The notes under the pieces: generated by a model
Told to the model about the DNA's origin: nothing
The model's input: the letters and a program-made list of their open reading frames with translations, nothing else
Database searches by the model: none
Assembly: GCA_020809705.1 (NCBI GenBank)
Contig: CP085827.1
Location: forward strand, 2,480,001-2,544,000
Length of the DNA stretch: 64,000 bases
Origin: Calonectria ilicicola
Taxonomy: Eukaryota > Ascomycota > Sordariomycetes > Hypocreales > Nectriaceae
Reading direction: 5' to 3'
Translations under genes and position numbers: made by a program
Shown here: in pieces, positions 1 to 10,801 of the stretch
How positions within the stretch are numbered: position 1 is the first letter of the stretch
Layout: every line of letters begins with the position of its first letter

Positions 1-308
1 CCACCTTGGCGATGCCATCAAGCTTCTTAGCGGCCTGCTCGTAGGCGGGCTTGAGGTTCTGGCAGTGACCGCACCAGGGAGCATAAAACTCGACGATCTG
101 CACGGGTGGGTTAGCGGTTGAGTGGCGTTCTAGCCCCAAGCGGGAAGTGCGCAAAGCATACCGACGTGTAGTTGGATTTGGCAATCAGCCTATCATAGTC
201 GTTGGCATTGACCTGGAGCACAGGCGAGTTCTTGGTGTAAAAACCTTGAGCGGCGGGTAGAGCGGCCAGCGCCGCCGTCAACGTCGCGAGGACGGTGGGG
301 TTGTACAT
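1..308 (-). CDS. Protein disulfide isomerase-like protein, 5' part only
   Basis: N-terminal part of a thioredoxin-fold disulfide isomerase that would form and shuffle disulfides in the ER. The start at 308 opens a hydrophobic signal peptide ending near Ala-Gln-Gly (about residues 1-21). An intron at 161..98 (GTATGC donor, CAG acceptor) joins exon 1 to an exon that reads into the active site Ala-Pro-Trp-Cys-Gly-His-Cys, the CxxC motif of PDI domains. The mature N-terminus, Phe-Tyr-Thr-Lys-Asn-Ser-Pro-Val, resembles fungal P5/Mpd1-type PDIs rather than the four-domain Pdi1. The C-terminal part lies left of the window, so domain number and an ER retention signal cannot be judged. Family assignment is firm, subfamily is inference. 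Confidence 0.88.
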
Positions 309-900
309 GGTGGTGCAGTGAGCCGTGAGCAGTGGGTAATGGGAATAAGTCGAGCGAGGGGGAGAGAGAGAGTTCGAGACACAGAGAAACAGAAAAACAA
401 TAGAGACTGGAGGGCGGGAAGAGTCTCACGATGGTGAAATTATGACGATATCGTGGCTTATAGCCTCAGGCCAGGCAATCATCCACCTGTCAACAACCGG
501 GTCAACAAAGGTTGCAAACTGGCATCTTCGGGACGGCTTCAACAGGAAAAAGGAAGGCGAAACGCCACGCTACCAATTCGGCCATGTGCCGGGGGAGCTG
601 GAGCCACAGGTGGCGCGAGCTGCGTCCATGACGAACAGACGAACAGGCCACACCAAGAGAGCCTGGGGAACCTGTGGCGCAGCACCGCCCCTCAGGTGTG
701 GCCTAACGACTTACGTCAACAAGGCTGAGGTGGGGGACTTGGATCCAACACTCTAGGCATTCCCATCAACACACCTGATAGGCAGCGATTTTGTCGCCTT
801 TCCTCTCCCAAAACACCACCTCGGGGCCTTGCAAAATCGCTCCCTCGTGTCTTACTCTTGATCTCCATCTCCCGCTGCTGTCCGCCCCTTTACTGCCACC
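309..900. promoter_or_regulatory. Divergent promoter region between the PDI-like gene and vta1
   Basis: About 590 bp lie between two start codons pointing away from each other, so both promoters must be here. A short GA run sits at about 361-371. The overlapping open frames at 442-756 and 453-728 have no recognisable protein content and are taken as non-coding. Confidence 0.5.
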
Positions 901-2284
901 ATGGCGGAGCCTCTCCCCGCCGCTCTCAAGATCCCCGAGGTCTCGCGCTTCATCAATCGCGCAAATCAGCTGAGGACCATTAAGCCGGCCATTGCCTATT
1001 GGTGTTCGTTTGCGCCCTTCTCGCACTACAATCGCATTCGCTAACATTCATCCTTCTCTTCGGTGCGTAGGCGAATACCATGCCGTCAACCAAATCGTGG
1101 GCAAGAACCTCCACACCACTGACGAAGATACCTTCAACTACACAAAGACGCTTCTCGAGCGCCTCGAAGAGACCAAGAACGAGCGCGCGGAAGATGATGC
1201 TATTGTAGACAACACCGCCGGTCAAGCATACGTCGAGCAGTTCGCCCAGCAGACATTTGATCGCGCTGAGCGGACCCTACGAGCCAACAAGGTGACGAGG
1301 TGAGCTTTGAGAGGTTATTGTGCCCATGTTCGCCAAACTAAGACTCGTCGCAGACAAACGGCCGACACATTCGATGCTGCAGCGACATTTTTCGACCTCA
1401 CCCGCGAATGGGGTACCCCCGAGCCCGAAGTTCTGCAAAAGATTAAATTCGCAAAATGGAACGCTGCTCGCATCCTAAAGGCCATCCGCGAAGGCAAGGA
1501 CCCCAACGAATCGAACCCCAAAATCGTGGAGGAAGAAGAAGAAGAAGCCGCGCCAGCGCTTGACCCCAATGATCCAGACGTCCAACAGCTCTCAGGCTTG
1601 TCGCCTCGCGCTGCGACAGTTGAGGATGCTCCTGACATTGGCGAACCATCGGGTTTGCCCAACTTCATCGACCAGCCGCCACAGGCTCCTGCTTCTAGCG
1701 AGGGATACTTCCCACCGCAACCACCTCCAGCGCAGAAATCTCCCGATCCTTTTGTGCCTTCCCCTCTTAGCCAGAGCCCCGTTCCAAGTGGCCCAATTGC
1801 CCCTCCTCCCGACCAACTAGTCAGCCAATCCTCTACTCCTGCGCCATCCGCTGGTCCTCCTCCCCCCCTCCCCCCTCAGGAACCCATTCAACCCTCAGGC
1901 TTCTCTATGCCCCAGATTCCACCTCAGCAATCGCCACAGGTTCCCCTACATCCTTCCTCTCAGTTCAGCCCCTCGGCGCCCGGTCCCTCGGCCTCGTTTG
2001 ACCCGTCGGCCCCCCCATCCTGGTCTACGACCCCAAGTGTTCCCCACCCTGCCATGTCGAATCCTCCACCTGCGCTGCCACAACCTTCTGCTCCCAGTTT
2101 CCCTGCGCCGTCTCCTGTGCCAGCCCCGAGTCCCGCGCCGATAAGCAACTTCAAACCCGATCAGAAGGCCATGAATCAAGCGCAAAAGCATGCCAAATGG
2201 GCGATATCGGCACTCAACTTTGATGATGTCCCGACCGCAATCAAGGAGCTACGCAATGCCTTGGCCAACCTTGGTGTGCAGTGA
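901..2284 (+). CDS. vta1: Vta1/LIP5-type ESCRT-III/Vps4 cofactor
   Basis: Vta1 binds and stimulates the AAA ATPase Vps4, which disassembles ESCRT-III during multivesicular-body sorting at endosomes. Exons are 901..1003, 1071..1299 and 1354..2284, giving 420 aa. The first intron's donor must be GTTCGT at 1004, so that Tyr-Trp-Cys-Glu-Tyr reads through. Residues 1-170 form the MIT-like helical domain (Lys-Pro-Ala-Ile-Ala-Tyr-Trp, then Ala-Val-Asn-Gln-Ile). A long Pro/Ser/Gln-rich linker of about 180 residues follows. The last 45 residues are the Vps4-binding Vta1 C-terminal helices (Gln-Lys-His-Ala-Lys-Trp-Ala-Ile-Ser-Ala-Leu-Asn-Phe-Asp-Asp). The order MIT, linker, VSL domain and the length fit the family. 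The gene converges on the next one, with 3' ends 245 bp apart. Confidence 0.95.
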
Positions 2285-2528
2285 GTGGACTACAAATTTG
2301 ATAAGCAACAATGGAAAGAGGTAGTGGCTCTCGACATCTTAACAATAACTAGACGATACCATGTGCGATGTTTGCAATGAGTGGACCTTTATGCTTTGAG
2401 ATGGGATTGAAAGAGGTGTTGATAATGTTATATATCGGACGTAAAAGCATTTATGCTCTCATAACAACTGTGAATCATGTCTGTGAAATAAAACTGTGCA
2501 ATACCGTGCCTAAGCCAGTGCCCCGATG

Positions 2529-3491
2529 CTAGAAAGACCCTCCAGTCATCATTTGGAGACCTTCTCTAAGTGCTGCAGCCGCGGCCTTGGGGTCTTCGTT
2601 ATCCTCGTTCATATCGGTCCATCCTCTGTCAGGACCCCACTCGATAGCCAGCTGGTGTTGCGATGCAACATCTAAGAAACCTTGCATCATTTTGCCACTC
2701 TTTTTAATACCGGGGTACGAATCGAACTCGATGGTGTGCACGGAAGGCAGTTCGTTCAGCACGTCGGTTAGAAGGTTGCTGCAGAATTCGGTATAAAAAT
2801 CATCGCTGCGGCGAAATTCGCTGAAGAATTCGGCGCTGGGGTCGCATTGAACATAAACTAAAATCTTTTGCACATCGGCGCAATCCTTGAGACCAAGCGC
2901 TGGGTTGACGGCCCATCCCTTGGGCGGATCGCTCCATCCCGGCCCTACGCGCAATTCAAGGGCCGTGATAGCCTGGCGTTGATGTTGTTTCAGCCTGGCG
3001 AGAAGAGGCCTCTTCGTCTTGAAATACTTGCTGATGTGGTAGGTTGTACAGAAAAGCCGAAATGGCCGAGTGCTGTAAAAATAATAGCAAGCCTCTTTGT
3101 GAACCAGTTTGCATACTCGGAACAATCCAAGCTTTTTGTGGTAGCGCCTGTAGTTGGTCGGCTCCAGATCAATCACACCGTTAACGTCATCAAAGTAGTA
3201 GGCGTATATTTGCATGCGCAACTCTGATGGTAGTGAGAGGAAATGGAATCGGCTCGCAGGAGTACGTTGCGGTCGTTTGAATGGTCGGAGAGGGGTGTCG
3301 AGGGTAAGAGAAGCGATCGAGAATTTCTCAACATCATCTTCAGTAGTGAGTTTCTTGGTGGTATCTTCAGTGGGAGGAGCAGCCTTGGATGAGGATTGGG
3401 CTGAGGAAGCCGTTGGCATAGTTATGCGCAACGACTTAACGCCGGTGCTCTTGGGCGCTGCTGTGCCCTTCTTCGCAGGGCGACGAGCCAT
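2529..3491 (-). CDS. Uncharacterised F-box-like / 2EXR-type fungal protein
   Basis: Intronless 320-aa frame. The N-terminal 95 residues are low complexity (Ser/Thr/Lys/Pro). Then comes Phe-Leu-Ser-Leu-Pro-Ser-Glu-Leu-Arg-Met-Gln-Ile-Tyr, the Leu-Pro-x-Glu-Leu-Arg signature of the short F-box-like module found in many ascomycete proteins of unknown role. The region after it (about residues 110-260) keeps the usual Leu-Phe-Arg-Val-Cys-Lys and Phe-Tyr-Ser-Thr-Arg patches. There is no signal peptide or membrane segment. If the module is a real F-box it would link to Skp1, but that is inference; most relatives have no assigned function. The start at 3491 is the only Met before the low-complexity head. 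Confidence 0.75.
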   Translation of the reverse strand: MARRPAKKGTAAPKSTGVKSLRITMPTASSAQSSSKAAPPTEDTTKKLTTEDDVEKFSIASLTLDTPLRPFKRPQRTPASRFHFLSLPSELRMQIYAYYFDDVNGVIDLEPTNYRRYHKKLGLFRVCKLVHKEACYYFYSTRPFRLFCTTYHISKYFKTKRPLLARLKQHQRQAITALELRVGPGWSDPPKGWAVNPALGLKDCADVQKILVYVQCDPSAEFFSEFRRSDDFYTEFCSNLLTDVLNELPSVHTIEFDSYPGIKKSGKMMQGFLDVASQHQLAIEWGPDRGWTDMNEDNEDPKAAAAALREGLQMMTGGSF

Positions 3492-4571
3492 GGCGGAGAT
3501 AAGGATAAAAGCTCGGTATGAGGTAGAAGCGTGTTCGATCTAGGGAGTTAAGACGAGGATAAGAATATGTCGTATTTCTGTCTACCCGGCAAGATAATGT
3601 GGTTTTGCGCCGTTGCAGTCGTCGGTCAAATCAAAGCGACTTGGGCGGTTCGTCAGGGTCGATGGGAGCGGGCTTGAGGAATTAGGTGTATCGCAGATGG
3701 TGGCGCCATTGTAAGGATAATCAGAGCCGAACAGGGACCATCCTCTAGAATGCGACGCAAGCGGTCATCATGGTTCTATTCACGTGCGAGTCAGGTGTAG
3801 GTGGGTTGTTGAAATGAGGAAGAGCGCAACTGGAGAGAAAGTCAAGACCGATGCTGACTGATACAGATCCCCATATATTCCGGAGATCGGTCAAGGGCAG
3901 CGCAAAGGCAATCGGAAGCAGGGGCGAAATAGTGACAGACAGTGTGAGGGGAAGTTAACAAGGGCCGACCGTGGGTTGTTAAAGCAGAGCCTATGCCGAT
4001 GCTGCCGGTGTTAGGATTTTGCCCGGCGCTTTCGACGTGTGGACTAGAAGACGCTGGGGCGCAATTCTACAGTTGGGGAAGACAGTGCACAGGGCTATCC
4101 ATACGATAAGGGCGAATCATCCGTCACTCTCAACTACGGCGGGATGTCGGGATGGAGGGGCAAAAGAGATGCCGATGAAGTTTGTTACCCCACAAATGCC
4201 CGCCACTGTTCAACCCGCCACTGTGGCACAGGCCGTGTGTCCGGACGTCCCATGACGACATCGGCCAATGAGAAAATCCGACAATGGCAGCTCTTCGTGT
4301 GGGGTCGGTCAAAAAGTGGCCTGTCCGGCTAAATATCGGCAGAAATCAATTCGCGCCCCCCCCAAGGTCATTGCCTTTCGATTTTTTTCGATGGCTGACG
4401 GTGCGATGCGATGGCGGAGCATCAGGTCAAACCACCAACAACTTTTCCAAAAGCTCGCAGCAGCTGATCCATTGAGCCGAGTCTTCATCACCACACGACT
4501 CCAGCTCTAGCAGACTCAATCCCTGCGCTCCATTCCTTTCATCTAATTGGATCTGACATTTATTATTTGCG
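3492..4571. other. Intergenic region, 1.08 kb
   Basis: Divergent promoter space between the F-box-like gene and tim50. A run of nine C starts near 4357. Frames here (4019-4510) are short, overlapping and without recognisable content. I see no RNA gene or repeat. Confidence 0.4.
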
Positions 4572-6175
4572 ATGTTGTCCAGATCGGTAGCCCAGGCCTC
4601 GCGCCTGGGCTTGATGGCCTCTCGCCTCACCCGTCCTGTCGCCACCCCGGTTATTCGAGCCCGTCCTGCGCCTGCTCCCATCGCCCTCTCCCCTTGGCTC
4701 CGATCCTATTCCAGCGAAAAGGGACCCTTAGAACCTTCTCAATCGTCAAAACCCAAGACCTCCAACACTGAGGCCGACCAGCAAAATGTGCGCCCATCAG
4801 AAGAGAAGGCTGCCGAGTCAGAGAAAGAGCCTGAGCAGATCCCATTCGACAAGCTTCCCGACCTCACCCAGGGAATTCCCTCTACGATTGAGTACGAATT
4901 GAAGGGAAAGGATGAAAAGTCGCAATCAGTTCTAGAAGAGGCCGAGGCGGCCGAGTCCTCGTCAAAAGGCGACCGTGGCGGACGAGAAAAACCCGAATAC
5001 GTTTCAACCACCGAGCAGAACCGCAAGTGGTGGACCCGATTTACCCTGATGGCTACCGCTGCTGGTGCCACCGTTGGTCTGTTGTATATGGGCCGAAATT
5101 TCGACGCTGTTGAGAACGAACGATACCCCGAAGCCGCTAAAAGCGCCGGCCCCATTGGTTTCTGGGACCGCGCCAAGGCCCGTTGGACCGATTCCGTCTC
5201 CTACTACCAGGAGCCCTCATTCGAGAAGCTGTTGCCCGATCCCGATGCCAGCTTTGAGCGACCCTACACTCTCTGTCTGAGCTTGGACGACCTGCTCCTC
5301 CACAGCGAATGGTCTCGCGATCATGGCTGGAGAATCGCCAAACGTCCCGGTGTCGACTACTTCATCCGATACCTCAGCCAATACTACGAACTGGTTCTCT
5401 TCACCACTGTGCCTTTCGCTACCGGCGAGCCTGTGGTGCGCAAGTTGGACCCTTTCCGATTCATCATGTGGCCCCTCTACCGAGAGGCCACCAAGTTCCA
5501 GGATGGCGAGATTGTCAAGGTAAACAATTCTGTTTAGTTTATATATTTAAATCACTGCTAACTTGGCGATAGGATCTGTCATATCTGAACCGTGATCTAT
5601 CCAAGGTCATTATTATCGACACCAACGCCAAGCATGTCCGCAACCAGCCCGAAAATGCCATCGTCCTCGACCCCTGGAAGGGCAACCCTGCCGACAAGGA
5701 ACTCGTTGGTCTCATTCCCTTCCTCGAGTACATCCACACTATGCAATACTCGGATGTCCGCAAGGTTCTCAAGTCATTCGAGGGCAAGCACATCCCCACC
5801 GAGTTCGCCCGCCGTGAAGCCATTGCCCGCAAAGAGTTTGAGGCCCGAAGACTCGCTGAGAAGTCAAAACACTCCTCCGGCGTCGGCGCCCTGGGTAGCT
5901 TGCTTGGTCTTAAGCCCAGCAACATGAGCATGATGGTGTCCCCTGATGGTGAGCCCACTCCCAGCGAGGCTTTTGCTCAGGGCAAGATGTTGCAAGATAT
6001 TGCTCGCGAGCGCGGCCAGCGAAACTACGAGCTCTTGGAGAAGGAAATCCGCGAGAATGGTGAGAAGTGGTTGAAGGAAGAGCAGGAAATGATGGAAAAG
6101 ATGCAAAAGGAAGCCATGAACAGCATGATGGGCTCCTTCTCGGGCGTCTTCGCCGGCCAGGAGAAGAAGCCTTGA
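4572..6175 (+). CDS. tim50: Tim50, receptor subunit of the TIM23 inner-membrane translocase
   Basis: Tim50 receives presequence proteins in the mitochondrial intermembrane space and passes them to the TIM23 channel. Exons 4572..5519 and 5573..6175 encode 516 aa. The Arg/Ser/Ala-rich, acid-free first 45 residues look like a cleavable mitochondrial presequence. An acidic stretch follows, then one membrane segment at about residues 158-176 (Phe-Thr-Leu-Met-Ala-Thr-Ala-Ala-Gly-Ala). The FCP1/NLI-phosphatase-like domain starts at Tyr-Thr-Leu-Cys-Leu-Ser-Leu-Asp-Asp-Leu-Leu. Its catalytic DxDx(T/V) motif is degenerate, as expected for Tim50, which is a receptor and not a phosphatase. The C-terminus is a charged helical tail. 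Length and domain order match fungal Tim50. Confidence 0.95.
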
Positions 6176-6654
6176 AATGGTACCAGGACTAACGACATCT
6201 CCACTAATTAATGTTTTGTAATAGTACCAGGCAGGCTTCGGACGACGGGCGTCATCATCAATTTACGAGTAGGAAGGCTCCGCGTATAGACTCTGCATTG
6301 TAAGGGGGGTTTGGGGGGCTGGGCTTCTTTTTTGGCATATAAAGATGTATGAGAAGGGGGCTTGTATATTAGGTGTAACTATGACCTGAAGGTGTAAAAC
6401 AAAACAAAAAGTCATGAATCAATCTGATGTTATCAAGAAATTGCAGTTTCCATAAAGAAGTGAAGACATTCCCCAAACCAGTGCTAACGTGTTGTCATCC
6501 CCTGCTAAATCAATCTTAACCTTGCATTTCGCACGAATTACTCTTCTAAGTCAGGACCTCGAACTCTGCAAAACCGACAGTTGGGATTTGTAATACACTG
6601 GAAGTACCTGTTCTAAAATTAGCCATTGTATTTCCTCTTACAAGTGCTTAGCTA
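6176..6654. other. Intergenic region between converging genes
   Basis: About 480 bp of 3' flank shared by tim50 and the small secreted-protein gene on the other strand. It is A/T-rich towards the right and should hold both polyadenylation sites. No gene or repeat was seen. Confidence 0.4.
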
Positions 6655-7023
6655 TTACTGCTCGCTCTGCTTGTCATCAATGCGAGAACAGTCACACTCA
6701 GGAGGGCAAGTCGGCAGCGGAGTCGGCGAAATGTAAGTGCTAGCCGGCGAGGTCCGCGTGGATGAAGGAGTTGGGGTTGTAACAATGATGACGACGACGG
6801 ATCCGTCCGGGTTTGTTACGGTGTATCTTCCCGGCGGCATGGTGCGATAGTCTGTCGCGACTGGAGGGTTGGGACCGGTGATGATGGAAGTAATAACGGG
6901 ATCGCTCAAAAGCCACTTTTTTATGGGTTGCTGATGGACCATGCCTGGATTGGGCAGCGGAGGAACGGCTTGCGACAAGGTCGCAAAAGTGACGAGAGCG
7001 ATGAGTTGACGGAGACAATGCAT
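6655..7023 (-). CDS. Small secreted protein, unknown function
   Basis: A 122-aa frame starting at 7023. The frame is open to an upstream Met at 7062, but the inner start is chosen because it puts a clean signal peptide at the N-terminus: Met-His-Cys-Leu-Arg-Gln, a hydrophobic core, then Leu-Ser-Gln-Ala with a cleavage site before Val-Pro-Pro. The mature part is Pro/Thr/Ser-rich with a Thr-Pro-Thr-Pro-Ser-Ser-Thr-Arg-Thr stretch likely to be O-glycosylated, and a C-terminal Cys-Pro-Pro-Glu-Cys-Asp-Cys cluster. There is no GPI-like hydrophobic tail. I recognise no family. It could be a wall-associated or effector-like protein, or a spurious frame; secretion is inferred from the sequence only. 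Confidence 0.55.
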   Translation of the reverse strand: MHCLRQLIALVTFATLSQAVPPLPNPGMVHQQPIKKWLLSDPVITSIITGPNPPVATDYRTMPPGRYTVTNPDGSVVVIIVTTPTPSSTRTSPASTYISPTPLPTCPPECDCSRIDDKQSEQ

Positions 7024-7507
7024 TGTGAAGACAATTTGTGAAGACTCGAAGCTTGGCATCAATCTAACTTTTTGCGATCACAATGCTTTCATGAATAGTT
7101 GAAATAATTCCCAGGCCCATGATTATCTGCACATGTTTATATATTCCGCCCTGCATCATCATGTCACCGATCTCGAGGCCTCCCGAAAGTCACGGTGCAA
7201 CTCAATTACTCTTGAGGATAGAGTTCTCCAGGCAACCAGTCCCACCCTTCGCGATCATTACCAGGCCAAGTTCTGCTTGCGGCGATTGTGAGTTCGGCAG
7301 ATGCGTCGCAAGTCCACAAATTGGACCGGATACAAAGTGACTGGGAAAACACCGTCCAATCTGTGCCACCGAGGATGACGAGGCAACCGTCGCACAAGAG
7401 ATTGGACAGGCGAGATTTTTTTCCTTCTAGACCGAGGTGTCTCCCGAAGACTGCATTTCGGTCCATGGATGCGAGAAGAAGAAAAACAGGTTTGTGAAGA
7501 TGCTACC
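7024..7507. other. Intergenic region, 0.48 kb
   Basis: Region upstream of the small secreted-protein gene and downstream of the GNAT gene, both on the minus strand. Overlapping short frames on both strands (7119-7655) have no recognisable content. Nothing else was seen. Confidence 0.35.
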
Positions 7508-8149
7508 CTATGCGCAGGCAATGGTTTGCTCCATGATGTACCCAAGCCTAGTCCTATACGGGTATGCCGGCGGGTTTTTAGGAACATGCTCTCCATTTAT
7601 GATGAGCGCCTCTTCCAAAGTGCATCTTCCCGAGTCAACAAAGCCCAGTGATTGATAAAGCCTGAATGTAACGGTATTTTGTGGCTTGACCATGATTCTC
7701 ACTCGAACCTTAGGGTGCGTGGCCACTGAGACAAGAGATTCGATGGCTTCCCTGCATATGCTTTTGCCTAGGCCCTTGCCCCTATGACTAGGTAATGTGT
7801 AGAGCCCAGTCATTTGCCATCTCTCCTCTTCATCGTCGCTTAGAACCTCTGGCTGACCGGCCTCCTTTGGGAGCCGAAAGCTGTCGGCGGTGATGGGCCC
7901 AAGGACGGACACTTGACCCACCCATTTCTCGTCTCTTTTGTCAACGCAAATAAATATAGTTTTTGCTGGGTTAAAAAGGCGAGAGATCCATTCGGCAATT
8001 GAGTATTGGGACTCTTGTTCATACGTGGAGGAGAAGGCGTCGGGCGATTGCTGCAAAGCAGTGAGACGAAGGTCCCGGAACTTGGCCGCCAGCTGTTCTT
8101 GATCGGCACTGGACTGGCTAATTTTTATGTATTCGAACTCTGAAGACAT
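7508..8149 (-). CDS. GNAT-family N-acetyltransferase
   Basis: Intronless 213-aa protein that should transfer an acetyl group from acetyl-CoA to an amine; the substrate is unknown. The GNAT signature is clear. After Trp-Gln-Met-Thr-Gly-Leu-Tyr-Thr-Leu-Pro (beta strand 4) comes Arg-Gly-Lys-Gly-Leu-Gly-Lys, the acetyl-CoA pyrophosphate loop (R/Q-x-x-G-x-G/A). Further on are Asn-Thr-Val-Thr-Phe-Arg-Leu-Tyr-Gln-Ser-Leu-Gly-Phe, the motif-B helix and the conserved Tyr. The length is normal for a single-domain GNAT. The start at 8149 gives a full N-terminal Arg-Leu-Thr-Ala-Leu-Gln motif. It lies next to the sugar-porter gene on the same strand, 328 bp beyond its stop; no functional link can be shown. 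Confidence 0.85.
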   Translation of the reverse strand: MSSEFEYIKISQSSADQEQLAAKFRDLRLTALQQSPDAFSSTYEQESQYSIAEWISRLFNPAKTIFICVDKRDEKWVGQVSVLGPITADSFRLPKEAGQPEVLSDDEEERWQMTGLYTLPSHRGKGLGKSICREAIESLVSVATHPKVRVRIMVKPQNTVTFRLYQSLGFVDSGRCTLEEALIINGEHVPKNPPAYPYRTRLGYIMEQTIACA

Positions 8150-8477
8150 TTTTACCGCAATGATGTAGATGTTTTATGAGATGAAGATGTTTACGCAAGA
8201 GCGCTGCTGGATGAGAAGGACATTCCTTATGTGGGGCGCCTGATATCATCTCTTCAACCTATTAATAGCGCCGAAGAACATGAACTTTTAAGGGTGAATA
8301 ATTAGCTCGGTATATTATATAAAGAGCCGGTTAAATTTTGACCACAGGAATGCCCTTGGTACGTGAGCTATTTTAACTAGCGCCCACTTTGAAGTCACGT
8401 AGGAGCCAGCATTTGGGCGATGATTAGTAAACACTATTAGAAAGGAAAGTCGTGCCAACTTGACTAGCGTGTCGCAT
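8150..8477. other. Intergenic region, 0.33 kb
   Basis: Promoter of the GNAT gene and 3' flank of the sugar-porter gene. It is A/T-rich and contains no recognisable element. Confidence 0.35.
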
Positions 8478-10248
8478 CTATTCTTCTTCTTTTTTCTCAT
8501 AGGAATCCATGTTTGGAGACTGATCTGATAAATTTTCTCCATCAAAGATTTCGGCTACTTCCTCGAGAGTCAGGCGCTTGGTTTCAGGAAACAGGAACCA
8601 CACCACCACAAACCAAACGACAAGAAGACAAACAAAGACGATGTAAAATTTCCAGCCGATTGCCTCAAGAATAACGGGATTCGCAAAACCGTTGAAAATA
8701 TTGCTGCTGAATTGAGCTGTGTTGAAGACTGTCATTCCCTTGGCCCGAAGGGTGAATGGTAAAATCTCAAGGAGATATGTGACAGGGACCGGGTTCATGG
8801 CAATGTTGTAAAAGAAGAAGAAGATAAAAATCATAAGCACGACTCCAATTCCCAGCCCCTTGTTCTCATAATTTTGCTGTTCATTTTGAGAAGAAATGGC
8901 TGTCCAGATGATGAATGCGAGCAGCATACCCGAGATTGAGACAAGGAGAAGCAAACGCCGCCCAAACCGATCAACCACGAATGCTGCAATGATGGCGACA
9001 ATGTAATTGAAAATTTGAAGAATTCCATTGATAAGAGTTTGAGTTTCGGAATTCTTGATGCCGATACTGTTCAGGACGGGCACCAGGTACGTAGTGACAA
9101 GGCCATTTCCACACAGTTGGATGATGAGGCCCATGAGAACACAGATGAGAAATCGGTGGCGATTTCCGGCTAATGATCACAGTTCGTATTAGTGAATCAA
9201 GGCCAAAGGTAAATAATAATGAATAAAGCGAGAAAGGATTCGACCAGAAACTCACGTGTATTAAAAAAGTGTAGGTATGATGCTGATTTCTGAACTTCTT
9301 CACTTTTGATAGCAGTCGTAATCTCGTTCATTTCCCAGCGGACAAACTCGTCAGCATTACTTTTCCCGGCATGGTATTTGCACAAAATTCTTTCAGCCTC
9401 CTCTGGCCGATCGTTGGCAATGAGCCAGCGAGGACTTTCCGGGATGAGGTAAATGCACACAGCCTGTATCAAAGATGGGACCGCCTGCAATAGCGATGGA
9501 ATTCTCCAGCTCCAAGAGCTAGACATTCTAAAGGTTCCGAAAGTCACCCAAGCTGCTACGATAGATCCAAGGTACTATCGAGATTTATGTTAGAGCGCAG
9601 TGAAATAGTTTGACTGTAGGGAGCTTCTCACCCATGTGGTGTTGTAAAGGGCTGTAATGGTGGGCCGCTGTGTCGGATAGGCTAGCTCAGCAAGCAAAGG
9701 AGCTGCCGCAGTAGCGACACAGCCTCCACCGAAGCCTACCAAGGCTCGACTAGCTAGAAACATGCCCATGCCATTGGCTGCCGCCTGCACTGCTGCTCCA
9801 ATGATCAGGATAAGGGATCCATAAAAGATTGTATGCCGTCTGCCGAAGCGGTCTGTAACATAGGGAGCAATTGGTAGAGAAACGACTCCTCCAATGAGTT
9901 GCATTGTTGATACCAATCCCAGGGTGCTTCCCGATGGGTGATTGAACGCTGAATTCCACGTTAGCAATGCCGCATTTTTACAACGCAATTAACTGGTAAT
10001 TTGGACATACCTTCAGTCCATGCTGGAACAGCCTGGACACCAGACATCATGCTTCCGTCAAAACCGGATACATAACTTGTCAATGCGGGAATGACCAGGG
10101 CTAGGTTGAGCTTGACAAGATGGGATACCTTCCACCACGGCATCCCATAGTCGGGGGCAACATCTACCAGTTTCAGTGGTGGAGTGGCTTTCTCCAACCT
10201 GGCTTCGGATGCTTCATGATCGGGCACCTTTTTTACAGAGTCGACCAT
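8478..10248 (-). CDS. MFS sugar porter (lactose-permease-like / hexose-transporter type)
   Basis: A 12-helix transporter for uptake of a sugar, probably by proton symport across the plasma membrane. Exons on the minus strand are 10248..10011, 9948..9632, 9574..9256 and 9169..8478, giving 521 aa. Sugar-porter signatures are Asp-Arg-Phe-Gly-Arg-Arg after helix 2 and again after helix 8, Pro-Glu-Ser-Pro-Arg-Trp-Leu after helix 6, and Pro-Glu-Thr-Lys-Arg-Leu-Thr-Leu-Glu-Glu at the end of helix 12. The stretch after PESPR (Glu-Glu-Ala-Glu-Arg-Ile-Leu, Lys-Tyr-His-Ala) is typical of fungal lactose-permease-like porters, some of which take up cellobiose. Met at 10248 is preferred to the in-frame Met at 10305 by comparison with relatives. 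It is divergent from the beta-glucosidase gene. The substrate is inferred from that context. Confidence 0.92.
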
Positions 10249-10801
10249 TTTATGTTGAGATTGGTTCCCATTAAGTAAATGTGATCGCTTGGTGTGTTGT
10301 CTCAATAGATTGGGGCAACGGGATCAAGTCAGGACGAAATATCCGACAACCTGCGAAGCATTTATAGACTTCGTTCTAGGCTAACTCGCCTTCATCTGAG
10401 CTCATATGGTGGCATCGTTCCATTTCGTGTCACAGGGCCCTTTCCTGGGCCCCCGGGATTGTCGTGGAGTGCATCTGTGGAGAAGACTGCTGAAAACCTG
10501 GGGGGCTGGAAGCTAACAGGCTTGCTGCATTAGCGCTGCGAATTTCACCGCGGCGGAATTGTGGATAGAGAGAGGGTGGGCTTGTGCTGCCCAGGATAGC
10601 ATACATACTATGCCAGCGCTATCATGAGACACAACATAAATGTCACGGCGAATAAATAACTCATATTCAAGAAATTTGTATTAGATTCCGATTAAGGAAA
10701 TTCCAAGAGCTGGTTAAAAGCCATGTCTTGTCTTCCTGCCTGACTGTGGCTGCTACATGACATCTCCACCCGTTCTCTCTCAGCACCGGAAGACAGCCAA
10801 A
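10249..10801. promoter_or_regulatory. Divergent promoter of the sugar porter and the GH3 beta-glucosidase
   Basis: A 553-bp region between two head-to-head start codons, so one stretch serves both genes. It holds a GC-rich palindromic patch near 10433-10459 (GGGCCC twice) and the CCGCGG element listed separately at 10541-10555. The arrangement suggests joint regulation. Confidence 0.6.
10541..10555 (+). promoter_or_regulatory. Candidate Zn2Cys6 binding element, copy 1
   Basis: Reads AATTTCACCGCGGCG. It contains CCG-CGG, two triplets of the type bound by Zn2Cys6 dimers. The same word occurs with one mismatch at 13874-13888, and its first 12 bases after the leading A recur inverted at 14041-14052; both of those are in the promoter of the neighbouring Zn2Cys6 gene. 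The match is seen directly; binding is inference. Confidence 0.5.

Noticed and set aside
4739..5176. 145-codon frame antisense to tim50
   Set aside because: Opposite the well-supported tim50 exon.
10249..10305. Upstream in-frame Met of the sugar porter
   Set aside because: The extra 19 residues are not typical; Met at 10248 matches relatives better, though this is not proven.
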